Part shown: one piece after another, positions 9,623 through 19,395 of the stretch
Layout of the letters: every line of letters starts with the position of its first letter
Position numbering within the stretch: the stretch's first letter is position 1
NCBI GenBank assembly: GCA_963803295.1
Contig: CAWDMC010000004.1
Location: 124,001 to 188,000, forward strand
Origin: CAWDMC01 sp963803295
GTDB taxonomy: Bacteria > Acidobacteriota > Terriglobia > UBA7540
Direction of reading: 5' to 3'
DNA: 64,000 nucleotides
Translations under genes and position numbers: made by a program
Notes under the pieces: model-generated
What the model was told of the DNA's origin: nothing
Seen by the model: only the letters and a program-made list of their open reading frames with translations
The model's database searches: none

Positions 9623-9979
9623 TCATCCGACCCGAAAAAATGCGCGCAGGCTTGCCATCGTGAGCACGAACAACACCGCAAACATGACGACCGGCGGCCA
9701 AACGTGCTTCTCAACGAAATACCCCGAACTTGCAATCAAGGTATAGACCAACATCCCTAGGGCCACAGGCAGGACCCGCGGCCCCCATATCCGCTTCTTC
9801 AGCGAGCCAAGTCCGCCGGCGATCAGGGCCAGTGCCGTTGCCGCTTCCGCCAAAAGATGGAAGAGAATGCCGGCGGGAGCGGTTTTGAATTCCGGAATTT
9901 GACCGGTAGCGAAAAAGAAGATCCACTGCACGATCATGAGCAGCCCGACGGAGATGGCGTAAACTGCAACAAAACTCAT
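9623..9979 (-). CDS. Small integral membrane protein, unknown function
   Basis: A 118-residue protein with about four hydrophobic segments: near residues 3-25, 36-56, 68-86 and 93-112. A short charged stretch (KKRIWGPR) separates the second and third. No family was recognised. It lies between rhaT and the isomerase in the same orientation, with 50 nt to the isomerase frame, so it may be co-transcribed with the rhamnose genes. Small multi-pass proteins of this kind with predicted DoxX-like or unknown topology are common in acidobacterial genomes; no function is proposed. Confidence 0.6.
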   Translation of the reverse strand: MSFVAVYAISVGLLMIVQWIFFFATGQIPEFKTAPAGILFHLLAEAATALALIAGGLGSLKKRIWGPRVLPVALGMLVYTLIASSGYFVEKHVWPPVVMFAVLFVLTMASLRAFFRVG

Positions 9980-10149
9980 AGCTATTCCTAACGAAGGGCC
10001 GAGTTCACACCGCGAGCCAGTGTCAAATCCGACGTCGGTCCGGGCCCTGGCCGGGCGGCCCGGGCGGCAGGTACGCCCATCGAATCAGAGCGGCGGACCT
10101 GATAGAGAGGCCCGCGCCGCTTGGACGGCGTCCTCGTGACGAAAACTGA

Positions 10150-11175
10150 TTACGACGGGCTGCCGCGCGAGATCACATAAATGGCCACAAGCAGGACCGC
10201 AATGCCCGCCCACGAATATCGGTAAGTGCCCGCGCTCGCGCCCTTCCACTCCCCCGTTACGGCGCCCCAGAGGTTGGCACAAATAATGATCATGGCCATG
10301 AAGAGCGGCCAGCCGATCACAGCACCAAGAGCACCGAGATCCACTGCCCCGATGCCATACACGGCAATGCCGAGGAACCAGACGATTCCCATCAATGCCG
10401 CGCCAAACCAGTAAGCGGCAGGAATACCCTTTTGGGTCAGGACGCCCCAGGTACGGTTCTTCTGCAACAGGTACACGCAGTATCCAGCGTTAGCAAGGAA
10501 GCCCGCGAACAAAGCCAGCGCCCAGACTGCGTTCGACTTCATGGCCGTGCTGGCGCCGGCCTGGAGCGTCAGCCGCTGGAGCTGTTCGCCGAAAACGAAG
10601 CCGAAGTTGAGCATGGGCGAGAACACGCCGGAGAGAATGCAGATGACCAACCCAAGCCAAAAGCCAGAGCGGCCAGCCTGTTTGGTTTCGCCGGACAGCT
10701 CTTTCTCGCGGCGATTGCCGGCAATGGCGCAGAGCACAATGCCGAAGATCACAAGCACGAGGCCAGCCATCAAGGCGTACCCCTGCCGTGTGAAGAGTTG
10801 CTCCGGCTGCAAAATCACCAGCGGTAACAATGAGCCGAACGCCGAGGTGAAGCCGAGGACAATGGCAAAAGTAAGGGCCATTCCTAAACGGCTGATTCCC
10901 ACTCCAAACAGCGTTGAGCCTACGCCCCAGCCAAATCCGAAGAGTGCCACTTCGATCAGCGTCTTAGTGGACGCCTGGTGAAACACCTCGGCGAAATGCG
11001 GAACCGTGAGCCACAATACGAGCCAGGGAACGATCACCAATCCGGTCACCGAATACACCAGCCAGGTGTTTTCCCAGCGCCAGGCTGGCATGCGCTTCAT
11101 CGGAAGCGCAAAGCTACCCTGCAACAACCCGCCAAGTAGAACCAATATCAGGCCCAAGCCGATACTCTCACCCAT
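10150..11175 (-). CDS. rhaT: L-rhamnose/proton symporter
   Basis: About 341 residues with ten hydrophobic segments, an inner-membrane permease of the RhaT family. Recognisable features are the N-terminal LLGGLLQGSFALPMKRM, the WENTWLVYS loop, the GWGVGSTLFGVGI segment and the late WPLFMAMIIICANLWG helix. The chosen ATG at 11175 has AAGGGGG 8 nt upstream and directly precedes the first membrane helix; a longer in-frame start at 11298 would add 41 polar residues untypical of the family. It would import rhamnose released by the exported rhamnosidase. It heads a minus-strand set with the isomerase and kinase. Confidence 0.9.
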   Translation of the reverse strand: MGESIGLGLILVLLGGLLQGSFALPMKRMPAWRWENTWLVYSVTGLVIVPWLVLWLTVPHFAEVFHQASTKTLIEVALFGFGWGVGSTLFGVGISRLGMALTFAIVLGFTSAFGSLLPLVILQPEQLFTRQGYALMAGLVLVIFGIVLCAIAGNRREKELSGETKQAGRSGFWLGLVICILSGVFSPMLNFGFVFGEQLQRLTLQAGASTAMKSNAVWALALFAGFLANAGYCVYLLQKNRTWGVLTQKGIPAAYWFGAALMGIVWFLGIAVYGIGAVDLGALGAVIGWPLFMAMIIICANLWGAVTGEWKGASAGTYRYSWAGIAVLLVAIYVISRGSPS

Positions 11176-11314
11176 TGTCCGTGCCCCCTTTGCAGCAGGT
11201 AACGTGGACTTGGACGTCCAAAACTCTGCGGCGCCCACCCAATTCCATTCTTGCCCATGGGATATTAGCACACGACCGTTGTCGTGCAGTTGGGGCATCT
11301 CAGGCGTAGTCCGC

Positions 11315-11347
11315 CATGGAGTGCGTTGGCCTCAGCCACCGCCCTGG
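11315..11347 (+). repeat. Degenerate REP-like half-element
   Basis: TGGAGTGCG followed by a GGCCTCAGCCACCGCC palindrome half, an altered copy of the left half of the complete block at 12135-12237. It lies between the rhaT start and the transposase gene. Confidence 0.55.
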
Positions 11348-11430
11348 AGTTTGTACATTTCAGCACGATATGGCCAAAGCCTGCCCTGAGCAACGCGAAG
11401 GGATGGCCATGCCAGCTGGATGTGGCACGG

Positions 11431-11552
11431 GCTTCCAGCCCGTGGATGCGGTGGCCTTAGCCACCGCCTATCTCGAGAGCTGGGCTACTTACGTCATTCT
11501 GCAAGTTTTCCCGAGTGCATTCCAAGGCGGCGTCAAGCCGCCGCACTCCAAG
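11431..11552 (+). repeat. REP-like palindrome pair, block 1
   Basis: Two palindromes form a composite block: a GCGGTGG-CCTTA-CCACCGC hairpin near 11446-11468, and GGCGGC-GTCAA-GCCGCC closed by CCGCACTCCAAG near 11524-11552. The first is preceded by another hairpin (GGGCTTCCAGCCC). The block abuts the 3' end of the transposase gene and matches block 2 at its 5' side, which is how REP/BIME elements flank RAYT genes. Confidence 0.75.
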
Positions 11553-11553
11553 C

Positions 11554-12111
11554 TCAAACTTCGTCGGGCGCCCATTCCACTTCGAATTCATCAGGCACCT
11601 TAAGCCGCTCTATGCCAAATCGCATAATCGTGCGGCAGAATCCAGTCATAGCCCGCCGCTGGAACCAACCCGCCGAACACCAGGGGTAGAGTGAAGGCTC
11701 CCGAACGACGCCGTGATGAACGGCGTTGCGATGTACGTAACTGAGCCGGGCAAAATACGACCTCTGATAAGTGAGGCGCGTTTCCCAGTACTGGAACCAC
11801 ACTTGACGTCCCGGTGTGTTGTCCCACTCGTTCGCGGCCCTCGAAGTCCGGGAGTGCAGCTCGTTGATCAGCGTCGGCAGAGTGGTTGGATCAGGGGCCG
11901 AAAGCGCCACGAAGTGGTAGTGGTTGGAGAAGACGGCCCAGGCCTGAAGATCCCAGCCGTACTTAGTCGCCACGTCCAGCAAACCCTGACATAAGAAGGC
12001 CAGCCGGTGGCTTCCGCGAAACCGATGTTGCTTCAAATACGTTCCGCACGTCACCATGTAGGCTCCGGCTTCCGTAAGCCGGTGAATCGGACTATGTGGC
12101 CAGTCGTTCAT
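11554..12111 (-). CDS. REP-associated tyrosine transposase (RAYT)
   Basis: A 185-residue single-domain Y1 transposase of the IS200/IS605-like superfamily. The HUH metal site is seen as NHYHFVAL (His64, His66). The catalytic tyrosine is Tyr125 in the motif SYVHRNAVHHG, matching the family pattern YIHxNPVxxG. RAYT proteins nick and join single-stranded DNA at REP hairpins and are usually single-copy, domesticated genes. Here palindromic blocks lie on both sides, at 11431-11552 and 12135-12237, and are the probable substrates. The N-terminus (GAYMVTCGTYLKQHRF) is typical and the length is complete, so the gene appears intact. Confidence 0.88.
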   Translation of the reverse strand: MNDWPHSPIHRLTEAGAYMVTCGTYLKQHRFRGSHRLAFLCQGLLDVATKYGWDLQAWAVFSNHYHFVALSAPDPTTLPTLINELHSRTSRAANEWDNTPGRQVWFQYWETRLTYQRSYFARLSYVHRNAVHHGVVREPSLYPWCSAGWFQRRAMTGFCRTIMRFGIERLKVPDEFEVEWAPDEV

Positions 12112-12134
12112 GCTTCGTGCGGGCGTAGCCCGCC

Positions 12135-12237
12135 TTGGAGTGCGGTGGCCTTAGCCACCGCCTTTCCTGCAATCTTACAACTCTTCTCGCTTGTTCCATC
12201 GTAAGTTTCAAGGCGGCGTCAGGCCGCCGCACTCCAA
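12135..12237 (+). repeat. REP-like palindrome pair, block 2
   Basis: The block starts TTGGAGTGCGG and ends CCGCACTCCAA, an 11-bp terminal inverted repeat. Inside are the GCGGTGG-CCTTA-CCACCGC hairpin (12141-12162) and the GGCGGC-GTCAG-GCCGCC hairpin (near 12211-12229), separated by about 48 nt. It lies 23 nt upstream of the transposase start and shares both hairpins with block 1. Confidence 0.78.
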
Positions 12238-12323
12238 GGCGCCTCCGGCGCGGTGCCTACGATGCCCTTGCTACCGTATCCGGACAATCAGAGCCGAAAC
12301 CACCAGCATCGAATTCGTTTTCG

Positions 12324-12353
12324 CTTGACAAACAATTGCGCCGAGTATATCAA
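12324..12353 (+). promoter_or_regulatory. Candidate sigma-70 promoter for GH106 gene
   Basis: CTTGACA at 12324-12330 supplies a perfect TTGACA -35 box; 17 nt later is TATCAA as a possible -10. It is about 145 nt before the proposed GH106 start. The same CTTGACA heptamer occurs upstream of four other carbohydrate genes in this window. Confidence 0.5.
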
Positions 12354-12497
12354 CCAGCTCTCAGATGCTGGAGAATCCGCAAACTTGATAGATCGAAGGC
12401 CGTCCTTACCACGACCCACCTTGTGCCGTCGTCCTGAAAGATGACCATGGGGAACGCTCTCGCGGAAGCCGCGGCCCCCGAGGTTGTGAGGAGCTTC

Positions 12498-15400
12498 ATG
12501 AAGAACGCTTTGCTAGTCAGTGCGGTATTTCTCGCCCTCACCGGACCCTTTATGGCGGCGAGCAACGATACGACACTCAGCGATCTCGAAACGGGGTTCG
12601 AGAGTCCGCCCGATTCGGCAAAGCCGTGGGCGTACTGGTGGTGGCTCAACGGGAATGTCAGCAGAGAGGGGATCACCAAAGACCTCGAAGAAATGAAACG
12701 GCAGGGAATCAATGGGGTCGTGATTTTCCAGGCCGGCGGGGGCGATACTCCCCAAGGTGTCCAATTCCTGAGTCCGGAATGGCACGAGTTGTTCCGCTAC
12801 GCGCTCACGGAGGCCGATCGCCTGCGCATGTCCGTTAGTGTTAATCTGTGCGATGGCTGGGACAGCGGCGGGCCATGGATTACGCAAGCTCAAGCCAACA
12901 AGAAGCTCGTGTATTCGGAGGTTCAGGCGGATGGGCCACAGAAGCTATCCTTAGTGATGCCTCAGCCTCCTGTAGTTGATGGCTATTACCGCGATGTTGC
13001 GGTCATAGCTTTTCCGGAAAAAGCCAATCGTCCCCTAACGCCGGCCAACGTGACCGCCAGTTCGACCCTGGAAGGCTACGTCGGTGAATGGAACTTCGCC
13101 CCGGAGAACGCAGCGGATCGCGATCCGGAAACGTACTGGTCTTCGGCTGACCTGACGACTTCCGCAGGCGAGCCTCAGTGGCTCGAATTCGACTATCAGG
13201 AACCGATCGCGGCGACCGCGATGTACGTTGCGCCCGTGGCGGAAAACGGCCCGCGGGATTGTGAACTCCAGGCCTCCACGGACGGGAAGGTCTTTTCCAC
13301 GGTCAGTCGCTTTCAATTGCAGAAAGGTGAAGCCAAGCAGGTTGACTTTCCGGAAGTACGCGCCACGGCGTTCTTGCTGCTGATTCACTCCGCCTATGGG
13401 ACACCGGTAAAAGTCACCGAAGCGGTATTGCTGCGTAAAGGCGACACGCCGGAAACACGGCGCGGGGTCAAATGGTGGTGGTTCAAGTCCGGGAACCGCA
13501 GTTTTTGGGATTATCCGCGGCAAGGACCGGTGACGCTCGAAGAGGAGTACCCAGAAGATGGCGCTTCCGACGTACGTTCCGGCGAAGTCGTGGATATTTC
13601 CAGACACATGGATTCTGACGCGCGCTTGAAGTGGGACGTGCCGCCGGGGCGCTGGACGATTCTCCGCTCCGGCTACACGCTTGAAGGACAACGGGCGCGT
13701 GCGGAGTCCTCCGGAGCCCGCGGAGGGTACGAGGCCGGCATGCTCGAAAGCGCGTCCATCGAGAACCAATTCAAGAACACGGCCGAACCCATGCTGGCCG
13801 ACGCGACCGCGGCGCATGTAAAGTCCCTCAAGTACGTCCACATCGATAGCTACGAGCTGGGAGCGGACGTCCGAGGCCAGCAGCCGACGTGGTCCGAAGC
13901 GTTCCGGCAGGAATTCAAACGGCGGCGCGGCTACGACCTGCTGCCCTACCTGCCCGCGCTGGCGAAGCGCATCGTCGATAGCCGCGACGTTACCGATCGT
14001 TTTCTTTCGGACTTTCGCTGGACGATTGGCGATTTGATGGATGAGCGATTCTGGGCGCGCTTCACCCAGTTGGCGCACGAGCGCGGAGTCGGCACCCACA
14101 CGGAGACCGGATACGGAACCTATCCCTTTCCGCATATCGATGGATTGCGCACGGCGGGGAACAACGATGTCCCGATGGGTGAGTTCTGGTATGGTACGGA
14201 CATCATGTCGCAATTCAACCCGTGGGCCAACGTGATCAAGACCGAGGCCTCCGCCGCCCACATTTACGGGCACAATGTGTCACAGGCGGAGTCTTTCACG
14301 GCCTGGAATCACTGGCAAGAAGCCCCCTCCTTGCTCAAACCGTTCGGAGATGAGGCGTTCGTCGATGGGCTTAACCGCATGGTGCTTCATCAGTACACCC
14401 ATCAGCCACTGCTCGACATGAAGCCTGGCTGGCAATACTTTGCCGGAACCCATTTCGATCGCAACCTCACCTGGTGGGAAGAGGCCAGCGCCTTCTTCGC
14501 CTACCTCGGACGCTGCCAGTTTCTTTTGCAGCACGGCCGGTTCGTTGCGGACGCCCTTTATTTTTACGGCGAGGGAGTAACCAAGTTTGTGCCTTCGAAA
14601 CAGTATCTTCATCCCTCGCTTCCTCCGGGTTATGATTTCGATGCCATCAATGCCGACATGCTGCTCCATGGTCTTACCGTGCGTAACGGGCGCCTGTTGT
14701 TGCCAGATGGCATGGCTTATCGCGTTCTGGTATTGCCGGAGGATGGCGTGATGTCACCCGAGGTGCTGCGCAAGATTCGGGATCTCGCGGCGGCGGGTGC
14801 GATCGTGGTGGGTGCCAAGGCGCGGGGCACGCCGGGCCTAAGCGGATATCCGCAGTCGCAGGATGTGGCGAAGAAACTCGCTGATGAAATCTGGAGCGAT
14901 TGCGATGGCGAGAAGGTGAAGGAACGAAAGCTTGGCGCCGGACGAATCGTCTGCGACGGGTCGATGCTCGAAGTTTTTGAAAGCGCAAACACTCCTCCGG
15001 ATTTCGAAGCGAGCGGCGGGAACGACGCCTCATTCGGGTTCATTCACCGCAGCGCGGCCGATGCCGAAATCTACTTCGTGACCAACCGCGAAGAGCGCAG
15101 CGAGCACCTCCAGTGCACATTCCGGATAAGCGGCAAGCGGCCGGAATTGTGGGACCCTGTGAGCGGCCGGATGCGGCCCGCGGGCAGCCTTCAGGCAGGA
15201 GGGCGGCAGGACCACCTTGCCACTTGAGTTCGCACCTTATGGCTCGCTTTTCGTGGTCTTCCGCGGCGCCATTCCCCCTAAAGCGGCCGGCGCAGCTCCC
15301 CAAAACTTCCCGTCATTTTCAACCGTGGAGGAACTTAGCGGTCCGTGGACGGTCGCATTCGATCCCAAATGGGGCGGACCGGCGAGCGTGGAGTTTCCGG

Positions 15401-15816
15401 AACTGGTGAGCTGGACAACGCGGCCGGAGGAAGGCATCAAGTATTACTCCGGAGCGGCAATCTATCGAAAACAGTTCGACCTGCCACGAGAAATTAAGCA
15501 ACCCGGAAGACGGATTGCGCTCGACCTGGGCAGAGTAAAGTACGTCGCCAGAGTGCGGCTAAACGGCAAGGATCTCGGCGTCGTCTGGACAGCGCCGTGG
15601 AGGGTGGAGATCACGGGAGCGGTGAAGCCGGCGGGCAACGACCTGGAAATCAAGGTGGTGAACCTCTGGCCCAACCGCATTATCGGTGATGCCGCGCTGC
15701 CGCCCGACAAGCGGTATACCAAGACAAATATCGTCTACAAGAAAGATGATCCGCTATTCGAGTCGGGTCTGCTCGGTCCCGTGACGCTCGAGTCCATCGA
15801 AGAAAGCGGAAAATAG
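12498..15816 (+). CDS. GH106 family alpha-L-rhamnosidase, exported, frameshifted
   Basis: The start at ATG 12498 gives a Sec signal peptide (KNALLVSAVFLALTG) and has GAGGAG 4 nt upstream; the longer frame from 12441 would bury it. The mature N-terminus PPDSAKPWAYWWWLNGNVS is typical of GH106. A discoidin/F5-8C-like segment lies near residues 180-300, the catalytic barrel follows, and a GH2-like beta-sandwich forms the C-terminus. The first frame stops at 15227. The true continuation (LPLEFAPYGSLFVVFRG onward) is in another frame, so a one-base indel sits at about 15198-15211. The composite is about 1105 residues. It would release terminal L-rhamnose, fitting the rhaT/rhaB genes next door. Confidence 0.85.
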
Positions 15817-15863
15817 AGTGCGACCCACATTCCTCGGAATCCAGTCTTGCGAAGGAGAAAGCC

Positions 15864-16985
15864 ATGCGAAAGCTACCGAGAGATCGAATGACAGCGCGGC
15901 AGCGCATTGAGTGCAGCTTGCGCGGCGAGATGCCTGACCGAGTGCCCATTTTTGACCTCATCCATCATATCCCGCTCATTGAATACGTGACGGGCGAGAA
16001 GGTGACGCTTGAGAACGGATCGAGGCTACTCTGCAAGACAATCGGTGAGCGGCTCGATATTACGCGGGGCATTTCGCCGCCCGTCGAAGAGAAAATCATC
16101 CGGAACAGCGACGGCTTCGTTTATAAACAGGAATGGTGGACGACGTGGCTCATCGAGCGTCCGTTTGACGACGTAAAGGGCCTACTCGCTTATATTCCAC
16201 GCGCCATCGAGGAACTTTATAACCGGCAGTCGGGCGACATGTTTACCTTCGCCGGCAAAGGCAATGTCTGGGGGAAGTCTTCGCGATCGCCACGCGAGCA
16301 GTTCCTGAAGCTGCAGGAGAAGGTAGGAGAGAACACGGTAATCTTCCCCAACGAGAGTCCGGTGGGATTGGATACAGCGCACATCCGGGCCCGGCTGGAC
16401 TTGCTGGTGTATGCTTACGCCGAGAACCCACAGCTCGTCTCCGATTGGCTGGAAGCCCTGAACTGGGCGGAAATCCAGCGCGTCCACGAGACTGCGGACG
16501 CGAGCCTTTCGCCCGTGGCCCTCGTATACTCCGATATCGCCAACACGGATAGGATCATGTTCTCCCCGGAGTTCCTGCGCCGGGAATTTTTCCCTCGGGT
16601 CAAGAAACTGGTTGATGCCTGGCACAAACATGGAATTGAAGTGATCTATCACTCTGACGGCAATCTGTGGCTGGTGCTCGACGATTTCCACAAATGCGGC
16701 ATCGATGGCATTAATCCCCTTGAACCGCTCTCCAAGATGTACGCCGGTGATCTCCGCAAAGCTCATCCGGAATGGATTCTGATGGGCGGCATCGACGTCT
16801 CGCAACTGCTGCCGTTTGGATCCGAAGAAGATGTTCGGGCAGCGGTTAGAAAGACGATTGATGAGGCCGGCGCGAATGGGGGCTATTGGATCGGCTCCAG
16901 CACCGAAATCCATCCGGGCGCCAAGCTCGAGAACGTGCTCGCGATGTGGGATGAAGTCGAGCGCTATGGCTACTATGACAATTAA
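15864..16985 (+). CDS. Uroporphyrinogen decarboxylase-like (UroD-fold) protein 1
   Basis: A 373-residue member of the UroD/MtaA TIM-barrel superfamily, recognisable from the N-terminal RQRIECSLRGEMPDRVPIF and the C-terminal GGIDVSQLLPFG and ANGGYWIGSS segments. It is not HemE: the true hemE is at about 33 kb. The segment that is HFGTG in HemE and HxCG in zinc-dependent methyltransferases is HSDG here (263-266), so the second zinc ligand is missing. Similar proteins occur beside glycosidases in Acidobacteria and Planctomycetes, with no proven reaction. It lies 47 nt after the GH106 gene and 26 nt before the DUF6259-like gene, suggesting an operon. Decarboxylation or methyl transfer is possible by superfamily only. 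Confidence 0.78.
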   Translation: MRKLPRDRMTARQRIECSLRGEMPDRVPIFDLIHHIPLIEYVTGEKVTLENGSRLLCKTIGERLDITRGISPPVEEKIIRNSDGFVYKQEWWTTWLIERPFDDVKGLLAYIPRAIEELYNRQSGDMFTFAGKGNVWGKSSRSPREQFLKLQEKVGENTVIFPNESPVGLDTAHIRARLDLLVYAYAENPQLVSDWLEALNWAEIQRVHETADASLSPVALVYSDIANTDRIMFSPEFLRREFFPRVKKLVDAWHKHGIEVIYHSDGNLWLVLDDFHKCGIDGINPLEPLSKMYAGDLRKAHPEWILMGGIDVSQLLPFGSEEDVRAAVRKTIDEAGANGGYWIGSSTEIHPGAKLENVLAMWDEVERYGYYDN

Positions 16986-17011
16986 ATGAGGTGCGCCACA
17001 AGGAGAAAGAA

Positions 17012-19279
17012 ATGAAAACGCGACGGCTGCGTGATTCATCCTGGCTCGAAAGCTCGGCCTCACTCCTGGTCATAGTTGCGATCGCGGCGAGCTCCGCGGC
17101 TGAGTCAAAATCGCCGTTGGTCGTTATCAACCCGGGTTACCGGTTGTTGATCGATACGAATAAGGGAGCGATCGTCTCCTTCCGCGCGACTTTTGGCGTC
17201 GACCGTGAGTTGCTCATTCCGGGCCACGCCCGCTTGCCGCTCTTCAAAATCGAGTTCATGAACGATCATAGAGAGTTCAAGACGGTTACCTCATCGGAAG
17301 CGAAGGAGGTGAACGCGACGAGGACTCGCAACCAGAGTGGGCAAACAATCACGATAGAATACAAGGAAATCGCCCAGTTGCCTTTGGACGCGCGCGTAAT
17401 CATCCGCTGCCCGGCTAGCGAATCGCTGACCTACTGGAACCTGGAACTCAATAACCGTACGACATCGTGGATCGGGCACATTCAGTTCCCGGTGATGGAG
17501 GTACCGTTCGATGAGCCCGGAAAAGGACGCGGCAGTCACATTCTCTGGTCATTCGCCGACGGCGCGCTGTCGGGTCCGGTTGAGCCGGGAATGTCGGTGG
17601 GAGCATGGGGAGGGCAGGAGCACGATACACCGGAGATCTGGCGCTTCAACAATTATCCCGGCCAGTGGACTTCGACGCAGTTGATGGCCTATTACAACGA
17701 CGCGGGCGGGCTCTACGTCGCGCTTGACGATCCCACAGGATTGCCCAAGTTCATCGATCCCCTGATGGAAGGCGATGGCGTCACCATGGGACTCGGTCAC
17801 TATCCCGGCACTCGCGGGCCTGGCGTCACGAAGATCCCCTATAACGTAGTATTAGGCACATTTCATGGCGACTGGTATGCCGCAGCGGAGGTTTACCGGA
17901 ACTGGGCGTCCAAGCAGCCATTCTGCCGAACTAAGCTGGCCGAAAGAGCAGATATGCCAAAGTGGATTGCCGATTCTCCGCCGGCAATCGCCTTCCCGAT
18001 GCGCGGCCAGGGAGATTGGGATCCGCCAGCGGCCGTGAATCCCGAATACACACCGCTGACGAATGCCTTGCCCTACTTGGACAAGCTCGCCACCGCGTTC
18101 GAGAGTCCTCTTTTGCCCATCATCTTCAATTGGGAGCATGGCGGCCCCTGGGTGCAGCCGGACGCTTATCCGCCGGTCGGCGGCGAGGCGCCATTCCGGG
18201 AATTTATGTCGAAAGCGAAAGCGAAGGGCTGGCATCCCATGATCTATGGCGACGGCCTTTGCTGGGTAATCTGGCAAAAGAATACCAACTACGATGGCTT
18301 ACCCTATTTTCACTCTCACGGTGGAGATGCTGTTGTCACGCGCAATTGGGGAGGGGCGATTCCCGAAGGTATGATCGGAGATTGGCGAAAGCACTATATG
18401 ACTTGTGTGGGGACGGAAAAAGGCCGGCAGATGGTCCTGGATATGACCAGACATATGGCCGACTTCGGTCCCGACGTGGTCCAGCAGTTCGATCAGGGGC
18501 CCGGCCCCACGGCTTGCTATGCCACGAACCACGGTCATCCGCCTGTGCCCGGACCTTGGTTGACCGAGTCCTTCAACACTCTAATCCATTCCGACGTCGC
18601 CACGGCGCGTTCAGTGAATCCGACGGTCGCCATGTCGTGTGAAGGAGCGCCGCCCGAGACATATCTCCAGGACTTTCAGATCTGGGATTCCCGAAGCAAA
18701 ACGTGTCCTCTATATTCGTTTTTGTATCACGAGTATGCCAACGGTTTTCAGGGTTTCTATACAAATCGGGTCAACGATGAGGCGTTGAGGCTTTCGGCAG
18801 CACGCGCCCTGGTTGCCGGCTACATGTTGAACTTCACTCTCCGCGATAAGGGCCAGATCGAGTACGACTGGGATCAGACTTGGACCCGCGCCGTTCCGGA
18901 CCAGGCGGCCATCTACGACTGGATCAAACGGCTGACCCATTTTCGTGCCGGGGTCGCACGGGATTACCTGGTTTACGGGCGCATGCTACGACCCTTCGCT
19001 GTGGGCGCCGTTACCGAAGGCGATTTCGGCTGGGGTCCGGAACATATGGTACAGTCGGCGACCTGGCAGGCGCAGGACGGACGAATCGCCGTCGTGCTAG
19101 CGAATGTGGCCAACCTGCCAGCGTCTCCTCGAGTGGAACTGGAAGGAGAGGGTTCGCAAAAAGTGAGTATCGACCTGGATGGGCAGAGAACCGCGCACGA
19201 GATGGAGTTGCCCGCTGTCATCGACATCAAGATGGAGCCGCGTTCGCTCTGTCTGATCGAAATGAATGGAACGAAGTAG
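17012..19279 (+). CDS. Exported DUF6259-like glycosidase-type protein
   Basis: About 755 residues. ATG 17012 follows AAGGAG by 6 nt, and a hydrophobic segment (SSASLLVIVAIAASSAA) near residues 14-30 acts as a signal peptide. The N-terminal half is a beta-sandwich-like region with the sequence pattern of a galactose-mutarotase fold. A central (beta/alpha)8-like region follows, with motifs YRNWASKQPF, NWEHGGPW and QQFDQGPG, and a short C-terminal beta domain. This matches the family usually labelled DUF6259, whose members look like retaining glycosidases but lack a proven substrate. Placement between two UroD-like genes and downstream of GH106 suggests action on the same glycan. Confidence 0.68.
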   Translation: MKTRRLRDSSWLESSASLLVIVAIAASSAAESKSPLVVINPGYRLLIDTNKGAIVSFRATFGVDRELLIPGHARLPLFKIEFMNDHREFKTVTSSEAKEVNATRTRNQSGQTITIEYKEIAQLPLDARVIIRCPASESLTYWNLELNNRTTSWIGHIQFPVMEVPFDEPGKGRGSHILWSFADGALSGPVEPGMSVGAWGGQEHDTPEIWRFNNYPGQWTSTQLMAYYNDAGGLYVALDDPTGLPKFIDPLMEGDGVTMGLGHYPGTRGPGVTKIPYNVVLGTFHGDWYAAAEVYRNWASKQPFCRTKLAERADMPKWIADSPPAIAFPMRGQGDWDPPAAVNPEYTPLTNALPYLDKLATAFESPLLPIIFNWEHGGPWVQPDAYPPVGGEAPFREFMSKAKAKGWHPMIYGDGLCWVIWQKNTNYDGLPYFHSHGGDAVVTRNWGGAIPEGMIGDWRKHYMTCVGTEKGRQMVLDMTRHMADFGPDVVQQFDQGPGPTACYATNHGHPPVPGPWLTESFNTLIHSDVATARSVNPTVAMSCEGAPPETYLQDFQIWDSRSKTCPLYSFLYHEYANGFQGFYTNRVNDEALRLSAARALVAGYMLNFTLRDKGQIEYDWDQTWTRAVPDQAAIYDWIKRLTHFRAGVARDYLVYGRMLRPFAVGAVTEGDFGWGPEHMVQSATWQAQDGRIAVVLANVANLPASPRVELEGEGSQKVSIDLDGQRTAHEMELPAVIDIKMEPRSLCLIEMNGTK

Positions 19280-19330
19280 CTGAAAGAATGTTGCTCGATT
19301 CAAGCGCAAGGGGTTCGGACTTCGGTTGAA

Positions 19331-19380
19331 CCCCGCAAGATTCCGCTAAAATCCCGCAGCTTTCCGCTGTATTTCCGCAG
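19331..19380 (-). repeat. Interspersed GCGG-periodic repeat, copy B (inverted)
   Basis: The reverse complement matches copies A and C of the 10-11-nt periodic GCGG element, with one gap. It ends 15 nt before the ATG of the isomerase gene at 19396, so it lies within that gene's leader and overlaps the region just upstream of its AGAGGA ribosome-binding site. Confidence 0.72.
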
Positions 19381-19395
19381 TCCCAGAGGATATCT

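Noticed and set aside
11426..12240. CRISPR-like array suspected from repeated palindromes
   Set aside because: Only two blocks with different inner spacing around a transposase; no regular spacers or cas genes.
13035..14273. 412-codon minus-strand frame inside GH106
   Set aside because: Antisense to a recognised glycosidase; high-GC codon pattern alone explains it.
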